64,000 nt of DNA from Euphorbia lathyris (GCF_963576675.1 NC_088913.1:18860001-18924000); one strand, 5' to 3'. Numbered from the stretch's first letter, positions 21,991 to 33,704 are shown. Notes: a model not told the origin generated them from the sequence alone. Made by a program: numbers and translations.

Positions 21991-22528
21991 TTGGGCTAGA
22001 TTTGCTAATTTCTTGACTTGTAATTTTTTTTCTCTTATCTAGCGTATTTTGTCCTGCTGACCATCAATATAAACTTATGCATCTCTTATTCAAATTGACT
22101 AATCTTATGTGATGCTTACTTACGTATTGTGATTTATGCTGATCTGCCTTAATTGAACAAACAAACAAAAGAAAAAGGAAAATACTCAGTACACATTAGC
22201 TTTGATACATTTTTTTTGTTCTTCATAACTCTGATACCTAAACTGACCATGTATCAAACTGAGTAAAACATGTAACTGAACTCTTCTGAAAGCTGACCTA
22301 GACGCATATGAATTAGATCTTGGAAGGTCTAGAATTGAACTAAGTCAGTATTGGCATGTCTTAATTTTACTCGATTAAATCTTAGAAGGTTTAGAGTTAA
22401 GTTAAGTCAATAGATGCAACCCTTACGGGGGAGTAATTTCAGAAGAATAAAAAGAATTTCAATCATGGGAAATCTCAATACTGAGTTCCATCAATTAAAT
22501 ATTTTGCCAACATCAAAATGGGGGAGTT
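21991..22528 (+). other. Sire-1 3' untranslated region with polypurine tracts
   Basis: Non-coding. Two purine-rich tracts occur: acgggggagt at about 22425-22434 and aaaatgggggagttt just before the LTR (22515-22528), the latter being the presumed plus-strand primer. The doubled tract recurs in Sire-2 and Sire-3. Confidence 0.7.
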
Positions 22529-24015
22529 TGTTGAAACACCTTTCCACATGACTTTGATTTGACAAAATTATTTAGGTTAATCCATGATTAAGGGACAATT
22601 AAATTTAAGTGCTTTGATTTAATTGTACTAATATGTTTGTTCAATGTTGAGCATAAATATAAATGAAAATAGAAATAAAAAATAAGACATGACGAAGTCA
22701 GCATGAGAACACAACACAAGCTGAGTGAAGTGCAACTCAGCGTAATAGAAGATAAGTCATCTTCTGAACAGAAGCTTAAAGATCAAGCTAATCAATAAAG
22801 CTGAGTGAAACGCAACTCAATATCAAAAGTAGAGAAGTCTTCTTGGGAACTATATCTTGCAGAACGAAGCTGACCATGGAAGCTGAGTAAAAGAGAACTC
22901 AGTATCTGAATTGGCAACAATCATAGACAATGGCTATCAAAGTCAAGCTGAGTGATCCTCAGGACAGCGCGAATGATCCGTTTGCTAAAAGACAAGATCC
23001 GACAACTGTCTACACCAATTCAGAAGCTTTGGAATTATGCATGGATACAATTTCGAGATGCATGGGTCAACTGTTCGTTAGCTAAAAGACGAACTAGCAC
23101 AAGAAGATGAAACCTACGAGAAAAAGACAAACCTAACGACTATGAAATTCAGACGACAGGATTAGCCTGCAAATCTGAAGCTGACCAGAACATGTCGCCG
23201 GAAAGAGTCGTTTGAATCCAACGGATAATTCCATATTCAAATCATTTGGCTTCAGACTTCAACTATAAAAGGACAAGTACACTTCTTGGATCCTTTGCCG
23301 ATTGCCAAGAGAACAAAAAGCATACATACAAAGCACATCAAAACAAGAGAAAGATCTTACACCAAACTTTTATTTCTATGTAAATGCTAGAGTGATTTTT
23401 TTGTAATCATCTAAAGTGTTTTTTGTCTGAGAAAGAACAATTTTGTATCAATCGTTGAATTGAGAGAGTGTGCTGAGTACTCAGTGTTAAATACTCAGTG
23501 GTAGAGAAATCTAGGTGTTCGGTTATAGCACTTAGTAGGAGTTGAGTAGACGAATAGAGGACGGTACTCTTGCATATTCAACTGCCTTGTAAACGGTTTG
23601 TGCTCTACCTTTAAAGAGCTCAGTATTGGATTTAAAAAGCCCGGAGGGATTCTGGGGACTGGACGTAGGCGGAGAGGCCGAACCAGGATAAGTCGTGCTG
23701 AGTAATCTCTAACTCTCTTTCAAATATATATCTGTATGTGTTGCTTGCTATATTTACTCAGTATATAAATTATTTAAGCTGACACTGAGTAAATCAGAGT
23801 GCTGAGTTGGAAGCTGACCACAAAAGTGTTATTTCCCAACTCACAAGTAAAACAGTTCTAGTCAGTATCTGACTAAAGCCGTCTTACGCCTCACTCGGCC
23901 GCCCTGACCAAAGCTGAGTTGTGAAACTCAAAGAATTGAATTAAGTCAGCCTAATTAAAGCGAAAAAGTTATATTAGTTCCTAATCCCCCTGGAACTAAT
24001 CACACGGGACCAACA
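22529..24015 (+). repeat. Sire-1 3' LTR
   Basis: Starts TGTTGAAACACC and ends GGGACCAACA, followed by the TGAAG duplication. It carries the same TATA-like sequence (23264), the same poly-C hairpin region near the 3' end and the same CTGAGT/ACTCAG words as the 5' copy. Confidence 0.93.
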
Positions 24016-24020
24016 TGAAG

Positions 24021-24547
24021 TTTTTGCATACTCAAGCATCGATATGTTTTCAAGAACACCGAGTATCAAGCTTTAAACTCAACAAACTAATCCGTTCAAG
24101 ATGTTGACGAAAGTGGGCCCGGAAACTTATGGGGTGATCCTCTCGAATTGTTTGTGAATAACATGTTTATTCGATATAAAAGCTTTTAGTTCATTCAAGA
24201 TTGACAAACTTCTTCCATACTGAGCAAACAACATAAACTCAAGTTCTTTTCAAAAGAGAATTTATGATGAGAGTCAAAGAGGTTCAACTCGAAAGCAACA
24301 TAAGAGAATTGAAGATCATTATGTTTTTATTAACCAAGAAAATAGTGCTAAAACAAGACAATTTGAGTGTTCCAAATGTGCAGGATGATTCGGAATTCAT
24401 TGAAATACATCAAGAAAGCATCAAGTAGCAAAACACGCGTTGAGAAGCATTTTCAGGAGCCCAAGTAGGCCATCTGACACTGGAGTTGCTGACCTAAGCC
24501 CCAATAATTTGGAGTGGAAATTGAGGTCACCAAGCTTATCCAAGGGT
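24021..24547. other. Unassigned single-copy-looking sequence
   Basis: Less AT-rich than the outer flanks, but no frame above 60 codons and no domain that I recognise. It continues the sequence interrupted by Sire-1 and is itself interrupted by the TRIM. It may be part of an old gene or transposon. Confidence 0.4.
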
Positions 24548-24552
24548 CGTCG

Positions 24553-25166
24553 TGTTGGGTATACATCCCAAGTCCCACATCGGAAAGATACAAAGGAGAT
24601 GCATAGTTTATAAAGAAGTTCACCAACTACATTAGTATGAGGCCTTTTGGAAGGAGCCCAAAAACAAATCCGTGCGGGCTTGGCCCAAAGCGGACAATAT
24701 CATACTAATGGTGGAGCTGTTGGTGAACTCGTGGGCCCTACAAATGGTATCAGAGCCGATGGTTCGGTTGGGAGAACATGCATGAAATCTAAGGAGATGT
24801 GGGAGGCTCTTAGTGTGACCTCGCGATGGGAAATCTGTGCTTGGTGCCTTGTGTTGAAAGTCTTCCTGATATTGTGGTGGTCAGGCGGCGTGTTTCGCGG
24901 GTTGGCGGCGGTACAAGATGATTAGACAGATTATCGCTGAAGGGGAGGCTGTGGTCCTTGGTCTGAGGGGAGGATTGTTGGGTATACATCCCAAGTCCCA
25001 CATCGGAAAGATACAAAGGAGATGCATAGTTTATAAAGAAGTTCACCAACTACATTAGTATGAGGCCTTTTGGGAAGGAGCCCAAAAACAAATCCGTGCG
25101 GGCTTGGCCCAAAGCGGACAATATCATACTAATGGTGGAGCTGTTGGTGAACTCGTGGGCCCTACA
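24553..25166 (+). mobile_element. TRIM (miniature LTR retrotransposon)
   Basis: Direct repeats at 24553-24742 and 24976-25166 start TGTTGGGTATACATCCC and end GTGGGCCCTACA, and differ by one inserted G (25074 region). CGTCG flanks both sides (24548-24552 and 25167-25171). A perfect tRNA-Met primer site follows the left repeat and the purine tract tgaggggagg precedes the right one. Only 233 bp separate them, with no coding capacity, so this is a terminal-repeat retrotransposon in miniature. The agtcccacatcgg phrase is common in plant TRIM LTRs. The near-identical LTRs indicate a recent insertion. Confidence 0.95.
24745..24757 (+). other. TRIM primer-binding site
   Basis: Exact tggtatcagagcc two bases after the left LTR, complementary to the 3' end of initiator tRNA-Met. 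Confidence 0.92.
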
Positions 25167-25274
25167 CGTCGACCCCATTAAATGAGCTCGGTGTATTAAT
25201 ACTCCCAGCATGACTCCTTTATCAAAGAAATGATTTATCCTTTCTTCGAAAAAGGCCTCCACCCATACTTAATA

Positions 25275-25538
25275 GTCCCTCTGTTTTACAATACATGTCT
25301 TTCTAGAGAATTTTTTTTGTTCCATAATACATGACATTTTGCTTTAATTATGCACAATAATTTACTTTTACCAAATATACCCTTATTTAAGTTGACTTTT
25401 TATCTAGAGAATAGATAAAACTTGCTAGTGGATGCAATTAATATAAGGGTAACAAAGTTTTTTACTTTAAGATTAATTGCATTTCTTAATTAGTGTGCAT
25501 TAATCTTAAAAGAAATGCATTGTGGAACAGAGTGAGCA
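25275..25538. mobile_element. Stowaway-like MITE
   Basis: The left end contains ccctctgttttacaatacatg; the right end on the opposite strand contains cactctgttccacaatgcat, a 25-bp inverted match with about seven differences. TA dinucleotides stand next to both ends, as expected for Tc1/mariner-type Stowaway elements whose TIRs begin CTCCCTC(C/T)GT. Length is about 265 bp and the interior is AT-rich with no coding capacity. Confidence 0.7.
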
Positions 25539-25542
25539 TTAA

Positions 25543-25567
25543 ATATATATATATATATATATATATA
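25543..25567. repeat. (AT)n microsatellite
   Basis: Uninterrupted alternating AT directly right of the MITE. Confidence 0.9.
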
Positions 25568-25569
25568 AT

Positions 25570-26343
25570 TCTATTATGGCCCCTCTTTATTTATGTATTT
25601 AGTTTATTCAAATTTTAGTTAATTATATTTATGTCCTTAGATTTTAGCTTATTATGAAATCGACATCTTTATCTTTATTTCTCTTATTTTAGGATTTTAT
25701 GTATTTGAGTATTGATGTATTTTTACTCTTAGGCTTATTTGGTTATAAATTCATCTATTTCAGGTAAAAAATTCAATCTTTTATCAATCAAAATTCAGAA
25801 ATTTCTCCTTTAAGCTTTAGAGTTGATCTCTTTATCAATTTGGAGAATTTTAAACCCTTCAAGTTCAAGTATAGCTAGAGAATCATTTCGTTGGTTTTTT
25901 GGAGTTAAAATCCTCACAATTTCTATTCCCAGCCCCTTTCAGTAACAAATCTTCTCTTACTAACCCCATTCTGATACAGATTGAAAGCGATAATGAAGGT
26001 TTTAATCGTAAACCCACACAGATGTTCTTCTCTAGCTAAACTAGAAGGAGTGAATCCCAAGATAAAAAGGTATTAAACCTTGAATTCTCAAAGAGAAAGA
26101 GTTGCCGTCATTCTTACAAAATGAGGGTTTAAATACTTCCCCTTAATGATAACAAAAGACAAGGATTACCCCTACTAGGGTTACAATAAGGCTATCCCTA
26201 AAAGGGTAAAATAGGTGATATGCCCCGACAAACAGTACGTTGGTACAGGTACGGATTGTCAGGGTTGTTGGTGAATTACTTCGGGAGGAAGTAAACCTAG
26301 AGATCCACCCAGGGTAGATGTTGATACGCCTCCTTGCGTACTC
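25570..26343 (-). repeat. Possible 3' LTR of the minus-strand Gypsy element
   Basis: Lies immediately after the Gypsy pol on the minus strand, where its 3' LTR should be. On that strand tgtcggggcata at 26230 could be an LTR start; downstream comes a TATA-like agtatttaaacc and then aatcc/taaccctag-rich leader-like sequence. No second LTR exists in the window, because the Gypsy 5' end is lost, so the boundaries cannot be fixed. The left part (25570-25900) could equally be host DNA. Confidence 0.35.
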
Positions 26344-27793
26344 CTAGATTCGCCCCGCTTGCTTGTCTTGGGGATTCGCCCTCCTAGGTATAACCTCCGT
26401 GGGTCTGATGTCTGGGGATTCGCCAGAGCGCCTGTGATCAATGATCTCAGTTAGGATGTCCGCATCATTCTCTCCTTCTTTAAAAGAACTCGGCACCGAT
26501 TCGCCCTGTTTGAACTCCAAAGGACCATCCCGCTTCCATGGGCTAAGGTCACGGATGTTGAATGCTGGTGAGATTTTACCAAGCCAGTTCGGCAATGCTA
26601 TATGATAGGCATTGGCATTGACCTTCTTGGTGATCTATGGCCCGTATTTCCTAGGCCGAAGCTTGCTACTTGCGGCGTTGGCGAGTCTCTCTTTGCCCAA
26701 ATATACCATAACCTCATCCCCGACTTCAAACTGTAGGTCCCCGCGGTGCTCGTCCGCCTTAGCCTTTAATTTCTGATTTCTCTCCTCAAGAGTCTCTCTC
26801 ACCTCTTGGTGCATCTGTACATAATCTTTGGCCAGCTGGTTGGCAGTCACGTTTCCTTTAGGAAGATGGGCTATATCAAGGATGTGATTCGGGGTCTTTG
26901 TGTATACCACCTCAAATGGAGATCTCTCGGTTCCCGAATGTACAGAGCCGTTGTAGGTGAACTCAGCTTGGGCTAGAACCACATCCCACATCCTGGGCTT
27001 ATCCTTACACTTGTTGCGCAGTAAGTTTCCCAAGGTTCTATTGACCACTTCTGTCTGCCCGTCTGTTTGAGGGTGGGCGGTGGTTCTAAACTTCAGAGAC
27101 GTATCGAACAAAGCCCACAATGTCCGCCAGAAGTGACTGAGGAACTTCGTATCACGATCCGAGAGAATGCTCTTAGGTACGCCATGTAGCCTGACAATCT
27201 CTTTGAAGAATAGCTTAGCAGTCGCTGAGGCATCATTAGTCTTGCGACATGGTATGAAGTGAGCCATCTTTGAAAACCTATCAACCACGACAAAGATGGA
27301 ATCCATGCCCCTCTGAGTTCTGGGTAATCCTAAAACAAAGTCCATGGACAGATCCTCCCATATGGTCTTTGGTATAGGCAAAGGTAACTGCAAGCCCGCA
27401 TTTGTAGTGCGTCCCTTAGCGGTCTGGCAAACATAGTATCGTTCTACTAAGTAGGCAACATCTCTCCTCATCTTAGGCCAGAAATAGTGGGAACTCACTG
27501 CTTCATATGTCTTGTCTCACCCAAAATGCCCTCCCAGGCATCCGCCATGTAGATCCCGAACAACCTTCTCACGGATGGAAGTGCAAGGTAGGCAAAGTTG
27601 GTTGCCCCTCATGAGATACTCATCCATCAGATGATACGCTCCATCTCCATGCTGGTTCTTACACTTTTCCCAGATACTACCAAAATCAGGATCCGCCACG
27701 TATTCTCCTCGGATGTGTTCAAAACAATCGGTCTCCAGGTTAACTGTCTTGATTAGTGACACCCTTCGACTTGGCGTCCGCCATCGCCACTTG
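26344..27793 (-). pseudogene. pol: Gypsy pol, integrase and C-terminus (CRM-like), broken
   Basis: A minus-strand frame with stops at 27517 (after HFG) and 26635. It contains the integrase zinc domain, the catalytic core ([32 protein letters not shown]) and a GDEVMVYL segment. The tail has SPAFNIRDLSPW and FKEGENDAD in place of a chromodomain, which resembles the CRM branch of chromoviruses. In the zinc domain the expected first Cys of the CxxC pair is Tyr ([10 protein letters not shown]), so that site is damaged. Near 27780 the sequence corresponding to the VADALSRR end of RNase H is already scrambled, and the Sire-2 fragment begins. Confidence 0.88.
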
Positions 27794-28507
27794 CTGAACG
27801 TCATCATCACTTATCAAACACAGCAAGCTAAGCAGGACGCCATCGCCAAGCTGGCTGAGATCCAGCTGACAACCGTTCAACACTTGAATTCTCTACAACA
27901 ACAGGTTCAGAACTTGTCAGCTGCGAACCAAGGCTATGCAACCTTTGTTGAGGTAAAGATGCTCTTTGCTCAGCTTCACACCGAGCAACTCAAGACCAAT
28001 GAGCAAATGGTCTCTTACTCTCAGTGCTCAGTGGAGCAAATTGGTGAAGCTGTTCGATTGCTAAATCTGAACAAGCAAGAGATGGACACTGACCAAATGA
28101 AACAGAACGAGATGCTGTCTATCACAAGACAAACCTTCAATCACATCCGTCACACAAATATTCAGCGTCAGTGCTTTGACACCTACTTACTCAAAACCTT
28201 TCATCAAGTCATTGCTGGACTGACTGATGCGCTTATATGGATTGGTAAGTCTGAAGCTTTCATCGTCAGTATGATCAGCGCTGCCAACCTCAATATACCT
28301 GATGAAGTATCCAATCAGGGTGTTGCCATTTTTTATGGTGTAAATGAAAGCGCTGACCGTCTTAAAGCGCTGTCCAACGAACTGACCAGGGCTGTCTTAA
28401 CCGACAGCTTTAGGATTCCTCCTCCTGATGCTGACAAAACGGGGGAGAAAGACCAATCGAGAACACCAGCAAGAACACAGCATGGGTCAAGTCAGTCCCA
28501 ACAGTAG
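27794..28507 (+). pseudogene. Sire-2 env-like gene, C-terminal fragment
   Basis: About 237 codons ending in TAG at 28505. It is homologous to the C-terminal third of the env-like genes of Sire-1 and Sire-3 (LAEIQLTTVQHLNSL, FAQLHTEQLKTNEQMVS, ending near DKTGEK). The open frame extends leftward into antisense Gypsy sequence, so the true gene part begins only near 27794. No stop is present within the fragment, unlike the other two copies. Confidence 0.8.
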
Positions 28508-29071
28508 AAAAAGAAATAGATATATAGGCTAGCTCAGTATAGGCTAAGTATGTGGTCTGTATTTCTTTTTGCCTATCTTTGAACTGTTGATTGTAAACAC
28601 TGACCTACCTATTTTAATATCATACCTGCATCCTTGATTCTATTCCTGAGTTATGATATATATTGCTGTGTACTGAGTCATTATGTATCTTCAAATTAAA
28701 TCAGCTATGTTTAATACTTATGAAACTTATTGATTGAATCAAATGCTGATAACATGTTTGACATTGTCCTATGTGTTTATAAAACATTGTCTCTTAAGAA
28801 CTCATTGAACAACAAATTACTCAGCGCACTCTAAATGATTAAACCTTCCGCTAAATACTGAGTAAATAGAATATGTTACATAAGCTGACCTATATCTGAA
28901 AACTGACCTTAGACTTACTCAATTAAACCTTTAAATGTTTAGAGTAAAACTAAGTCAGTAGCTCAACCCTGACGGGGGAGTTTGCTAAGTTATAATAGAT
29001 CAACTATCATGGGGGAGCTCAATACTGAGTTCCTCGCTAAATAGTTTTGCCAACATCAAAATGTGGGAGTT
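28508..29071 (+). other. Sire-2 3' untranslated region and polypurine tract
   Basis: Non-coding. Purine tracts gacgggggagttt (about 28971) and aaaatgtgggagttt (29058-29071) correspond to those of Sire-1; the second has one G changed to T. Confidence 0.65.
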
Positions 29072-30406
29072 TGTTGAAACACCTTTCCACATAATTTTGA
29101 TTTGACAAAATTGTTTAAGTATAATTGAAATACATATTCTAAACACACTAAGTTTAAATACTTTGATTTATTCTACTAATGTGTTTGTTTAATGTTGAGT
29201 TAAAATTGCTTATAAGATACAAGAATTAAAAGGCCCAAGCCCAATACAAGTGTCAAAGCCCAAGTCAAACAACTCAGTACAACTCGGCCCGCGTTTGTCA
29301 AAACGTTGTCGCTTTGGACAAAACGCAACTCAGCAATCGAAGGATCTGGAAGACCTTCGGGAACAACTTCAAGATGAAGCTGCTGAGTAGATTCGACAAA
29401 CGTACAAGACAGCAGCTGGCTAGGGGAAACTTCCAGACAAAGTATTTCCACTTTGGGTAAAGTTCAGACGACACAGTATGCTGTCCAGTTGACTTTACCA
29501 TAAAAGGAGAGACAGTCTGCTGAGCTGACCGAGGACAGAAGATACACAAATCTGATTGGCCCAGAGCTCTGAGCAAGTCAGGATGACAACGACAGGAAGC
29601 TGTTTCCCTCCAACGGTTATTTCGAAATTCGAAATGACCGATGCCCAGACGTCTCTATAAATAGAGTGCCATCAGAAGCTTCAACACTAACAGAACTTGA
29701 TCAAGCCATTACGCTGACCAAATCTCTATGCAAAGTTCTGCAAGCAAAAAGCAAAGCAATCTTACACTACATTCAATATTTTTTGTGTAAAAGTCTAGAG
29801 TGATTATTCAATCATCTAAGGTGTCTTAGCAAATCATTGTTTAGGACAAACACTTATCATTTCTAGAGATTAGAAAGGAGAGGCTGAGTACTCGGTTATA
29901 GTACTCAGCGGGAGATTAGGATTGAGTAGAGGTATAGAGGAAGGTACTCTTGTTATACTCAGTTGCTAAGATTGTAAAAGGTTTGAGGCTCTACATTTAA
30001 AGAGCTCAGTAGAGGATTTGAAATCTCGGAACGTGTTCCGGGGACAGGACGTAGGCTTAGAAGAAGCCGAACCTGGATAAATCTGCTGAGTAACGTATTT
30101 CTTACCTTAAACTCCTTATATATATTGCTTGCTTAAATAACCAAAACTGACCAAGTAAAAAGGTCAAGCTGAGTTGTGCACATCGAACATCTGAGCTCAG
30201 GAATAGACTTTAAGTGCTATCTCCTGACTCAAGTTAAGAAACTGACCTAGTCACCAGTTGACTAAGCCAGTATCCTACTGATCACTCAGCGCCACTGTTA
30301 AAACCTTTTCTCTTAAGAAAAGAAGTTTGCCCAAACTTAAGAAAAAGTTTAAATAGTTCCTAACCCCCCCTTGGAACTATACTTGCAACGTTATAAGGGA
30401 CCAACA
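29072..30406 (+). repeat. Sire-2 3' LTR
   Basis: 1335 bp, TGTTGAAACACC to GGGACCAACA. Contains a TATA-like ctataaatag near 29656 and the conserved hairpin atagttcc / ggaactat enclosing CCCCCCC at 30353-30380. Confidence 0.9.
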
Positions 30407-32081
30407 TGTTCCCATACTTTCAACGCCCTCACTACAGCATAAAACTCTTGATTATACGTTGCCCATTTTTGCCGTGCCTCACAGAGCTTCTCACTGAAGT
30501 ATGCAATGGGCCTCTTTTCTTGCATCAAGACACCACCAATCCCAATTCTGCTGGCATCACACTCAACTTCAAACAGTTTATCAAAATCGGGATACGCCAG
30601 CACTGGCGCTGTACTCAGCTTTTTCTTGATCAAGGCAAAGCTCTCTTCTTGGGCGTCCGCCCACTCGAACCCCCTTCCCTTCTTCAAACATTCCGTCAAC
30701 GGGGCCACTATAGAACTGAAGTTCCTAATGAATCGGCGATAAAACGTTGCTAGCCCATGAAAACTTCTGATATCCCCCACATTCCTCGAAGTAGGCCATT
30801 CTCGGATTGCTCTTACCTTCTCCCCATCAACTTGGATTCCATTCCCACTGACCACGAATCCAAGGAAAACTAGGCTCTCCATGACAAAGTCACACTTCTT
30901 GGTGTTGGCGTATAGCTGGTGTTTTCTTAACAGGTCAAATACTGTCTGCAAGTGTTCCTCATGTTCCGCCAAGGTCTGGCTATGAATCAGAATATCATCA
31001 AAATACACAACTACGAACTTCCCAATCACCGGGCGAAGCACCTGATTCATTAGCCTCATAAAAGTACTGGGGGCGTTGGTCATCCCAAATGGCATAACTA
31101 ACCATTTATACAATCCATCTCTCGTCTTGAAGGCGGTCTTCCACTCATCCCCAGATCGGATTCGTATCTGATGATAACCACTCATGAGATCAATCTTGGA
31201 GAAGACTCGAGATCCGCCAAGTTGGTCCAGCATGTCATCCAACCTTGGAATCGGGAACTTGTACTTGATGGTGATCTTGTTAATAGCCCTACTGTCAACA
31301 CACATCCGCCAAGACCCATCCTTCTTCAGTGTAAGTAAAGCTGGAACGGCGCAAGGACTCATACTCTCCCTAACGTATCCCATCTCGATGAGTTCCTCCA
31401 CTTTCTGTCTCATGACGTCATTCTCCTTTGGGCTCATTCGATAATGTGGGAGGCTTGGTAAACTAGCCCCAGACACAAGATCGATATGATGTTGGATGTC
31501 TCTCAAAGGTGGTAACCCACTTGGCAGCCCTTCAGGGAACAGATCTTGATATTCGCCAAGTAGGCGGGTCACTTCAGTCGGCATCTCCCTTTCGTCCCTT
31601 TGGGCAGATTCGTGGTTCGCCTTAACCATTACCACATACACCATCTGGCTCTCTTCACATTCACTGACAAAAGATTTGTGTGTGGGACAGACTACCAAGG
31701 TAGACTTTTCATCGGCCTTTGGCTCTCTCGTCATTGGCGTAAGTACGAACTTCACCCCATTCTTCACAAATCTGTAAGTGTTCTCTCTTCCTGTGTGGAT
31801 GGCGTCATTGTCAAACAGCCAGGGTCGGCCCAACAATAGGTGACAGGCATCCATATCGACCACATCACAACAGACTTCATCACTGTAATCTCCAATCACA
31901 ATAGGTACCCTGCATCTCTGGGTCACCCTAAGTTCACCCACGTTTTTGATCCATCCCACCCTATAGGGGTCGGGATGCGCCTCCGCCAACAACCCGAGTT
32001 TCCGAACGGCGCTGCTGCTCACAATGTTCTCTTGACTCCCACTATCTATTATCACATTACATCGCCCGCCTTTCACAAGAC
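30407..32081 (-). pseudogene. pol: Gypsy protease, reverse transcriptase and partial RNase H
   Basis: One open minus-strand frame. Protease: [14 protein letters not shown] near the start and LLGRPW further on. Reverse transcriptase: core beginning [11 protein letters not shown], with [13 protein letters not shown] as catalytic loop, followed by [11 protein letters not shown]. RNase [17 protein letters not shown] and PIAYFSEKL. It stops within RNase H (VWEH) where Sire-2 inserted. On the other side, at 32081, it is joined to a truncated Copia-B LTR. Its normal upstream neighbour, gag, lies at 47878-48372. Together with 26344-27793 this reconstructs a single element. The motifs match CRM-type chromoviruses. 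Confidence 0.92.
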
Positions 32082-33214
32082 TCGGCCAATAACAAGTAAA
32101 ACGAACGTCTCGCTATATGTGACTTGACATTACCCATAGTCATAAGATTCAGTTCAAGGATGTAGTTGATAAAGGATCGTATTATACCGTAACTAATACG
32201 GAAGGGTTAACGATAGAATCAACCTGTCTTCTTAACGGACTCTAGGGGAATGATTACGGACTTGCCAATAACATACTCTGTACATCATTCCGTTATGCAA
32301 GGGATTAAATATAATTCTTGAAGAAATTAATTTAATAGGTTGCATACGGCCAGAAGTAGTAAGGACCTAATGGATCACACATAAGACTTGGAACCAAAAG
32401 AGAGATGGATATGATTAATAGATGGAAGCCCAATTAAGCCCAGTAAGGCCCAAATACTAGGAGGGGGCCGAAATTTATATGTATTAGTAAGGAATTAATT
32501 TTATTCCATTAATCCTAATTTGATTAGGATTATGAATTAAATTAATTAAGAGATAATTTAATTAGGAGTTTTAATTAGATTAATATTCTCCTATTATTAT
32601 CCAATTAGGTTATTTATTATTATCCTAAATATATTAGATATATAGTGAGATAATAATTAGGAATCCTTTTCCGAATTGGATTCTTATTAAGTAACCTATT
32701 CCTATCTAACTAGGGTTTAGATACAAGCTAATATATATACCCCTTTCCTTAATGAATTTCGACTAAGCCTATATCCCTCCCCACTTGTGATTTTCGAAAT
32801 TGCTTAAGAGAGAGAGAAAAGAATTCTATTCCCAAGTTCGTGAACAAGAATTCATACGGCATTCCATCGATTGATTAATCTTATTCATCCCTCTTTCTCT
32901 TTGATCTTGTGTTGGTTTATTAGAAGCAATCTATTTTGGTTGCATCTTATAAGGGTTGATTCTAACTTAATCTCACCGTGTTCACGAAAGAAGGAAAAAC
33001 AATCAAAAGGGAGAAATTCGTTTTTCTTCGCCTACATCAGGTCAGTTCACTATTTCGAGGATTCCCGGAGATTGAATCGTCGGATCGTCGCGATTTTTTG
33101 ACAGTAGCTTCTAGACATATTCTTCCACGTTTCCACTGATGGGATTGTCGTTCGGAGGTCTGGAAGGTCTGTTTCGGATAGGTTCAGATTGGTAAACAGT
33201 TTACATCTCCTTTG
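32082..33214 (+). repeat. Copia-B LTR remnant, unit 1
   Basis: Matches 38707-39839 of the unit-2 LTR. The first 775 bp of the LTR and its last 161 bp are missing, so both LTR termini and the primer site are gone. Flanking joints: agac|tcgg on the left and ctcctttg|ggttg on the right. Confidence 0.9.
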
Positions 33215-33704
33215 GGTTGTTGAGTAAACTCAAGCTCGGGATCTTATGGTAACACCTGAATTATCGAAAATTATTTTTCATGAATATGGGGTAATACTTA
33301 AATTAGATTATGATAATTGGATGAGTAAACTCATGTTGTCATAAACTAATAGGCAAAACGGTTGGGATTAATATGAATAGCATATTAGTTACTAATGTGG
33401 TTAGTAACCCAATAACCTAGGAATCACATTAGAGATGTGATTGATTATATGAATCTACCTAATGAATGAGACTAGCTTGTTGAGTAAACTCAAGGCGAAA
33501 TCTCAGGAGTTAGGATCCTAGCTCGCTAAAGGATTTGTGAAGTTCTTCGAATTAATATGGAGGGTTATTAATTTGGCAAAATAGTGGGAGCAATCTGAAA
33601 TAAATTAAAAGGCCTATAATTTTAGATTGTTATACTTTAAAGCAAATGAATGACATACGTTTACTCTTTCTCACTCTCAAGTTTAATTAAACACTCTTAA
33701 AATC
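33215..33704 (+). other. Copia-B leader remnant, unit 1
   Basis: Corresponds to 41090-41579 of unit 2; non-coding sequence before gag, with a gttgttgagtaaactcaag phrase repeated at 33216 and near 33477. Confidence 0.75.

Larger units (their letters stand above)
5372..24015 (+). mobile_element. Sire-1: full-length Sirevirus-type Ty1/Copia retrotransposon, decayed
   Basis: Both LTRs are present, flanked by TGAAG at 5367-5371 and 24016-24020. After the 5' LTR come a tRNA-Met-type primer-binding site, gag, pol in the Copia order (protease, integrase, reverse transcriptase, RNase H), a long third gene of env-like type, a polypurine tract and the 3' LTR. Pol before an additional large gene, a gag with several zinc knuckles and long LTRs are hallmarks of the SIRE lineage. 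Without the nested LARD the element is about 12.1 kb. The LTRs differ at dozens of positions, mainly transitions (my eye estimate is a few percent), and every gene has stops, so it is an old, inactive copy. Confidence 0.93.
27794..30406 (+). mobile_element. Sire-2: 5'-truncated Sirevirus fragment
   Basis: Only the last part of the env-like gene, the 3' untranslated region and the 3' LTR remain. The right edge is sharp (…GGGACCAACA next to Gypsy RNase H; presumed target copy tgttc at 30407-30411). The left edge joins Gypsy sequence directly, with no 5' LTR, gag or pol. About 100 residues of Gypsy RNase H are missing at the same junction, so a deletion removed both. The LTR is closer to that of Sire-3 than to Sire-1. 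Confidence 0.88.

Noticed and set aside
24553..25166. Cassandra-type TRIM carrying 5S rRNA sequence
   Set aside because: The LTR lacks the recognisable 5S internal promoter sequence; it is a TRIM of another family.
27713..27793. Extension of the env-like frame to the left of Sire-2
   Set aside because: This part is antisense to Gypsy integrase sequence; the open frame is accidental.
31600..32127. Plus-strand frames opposite the Gypsy protease, repeated near 37674 and 45549
   Set aside because: They are the antisense of a clear protease and recur only because the fragment is duplicated.
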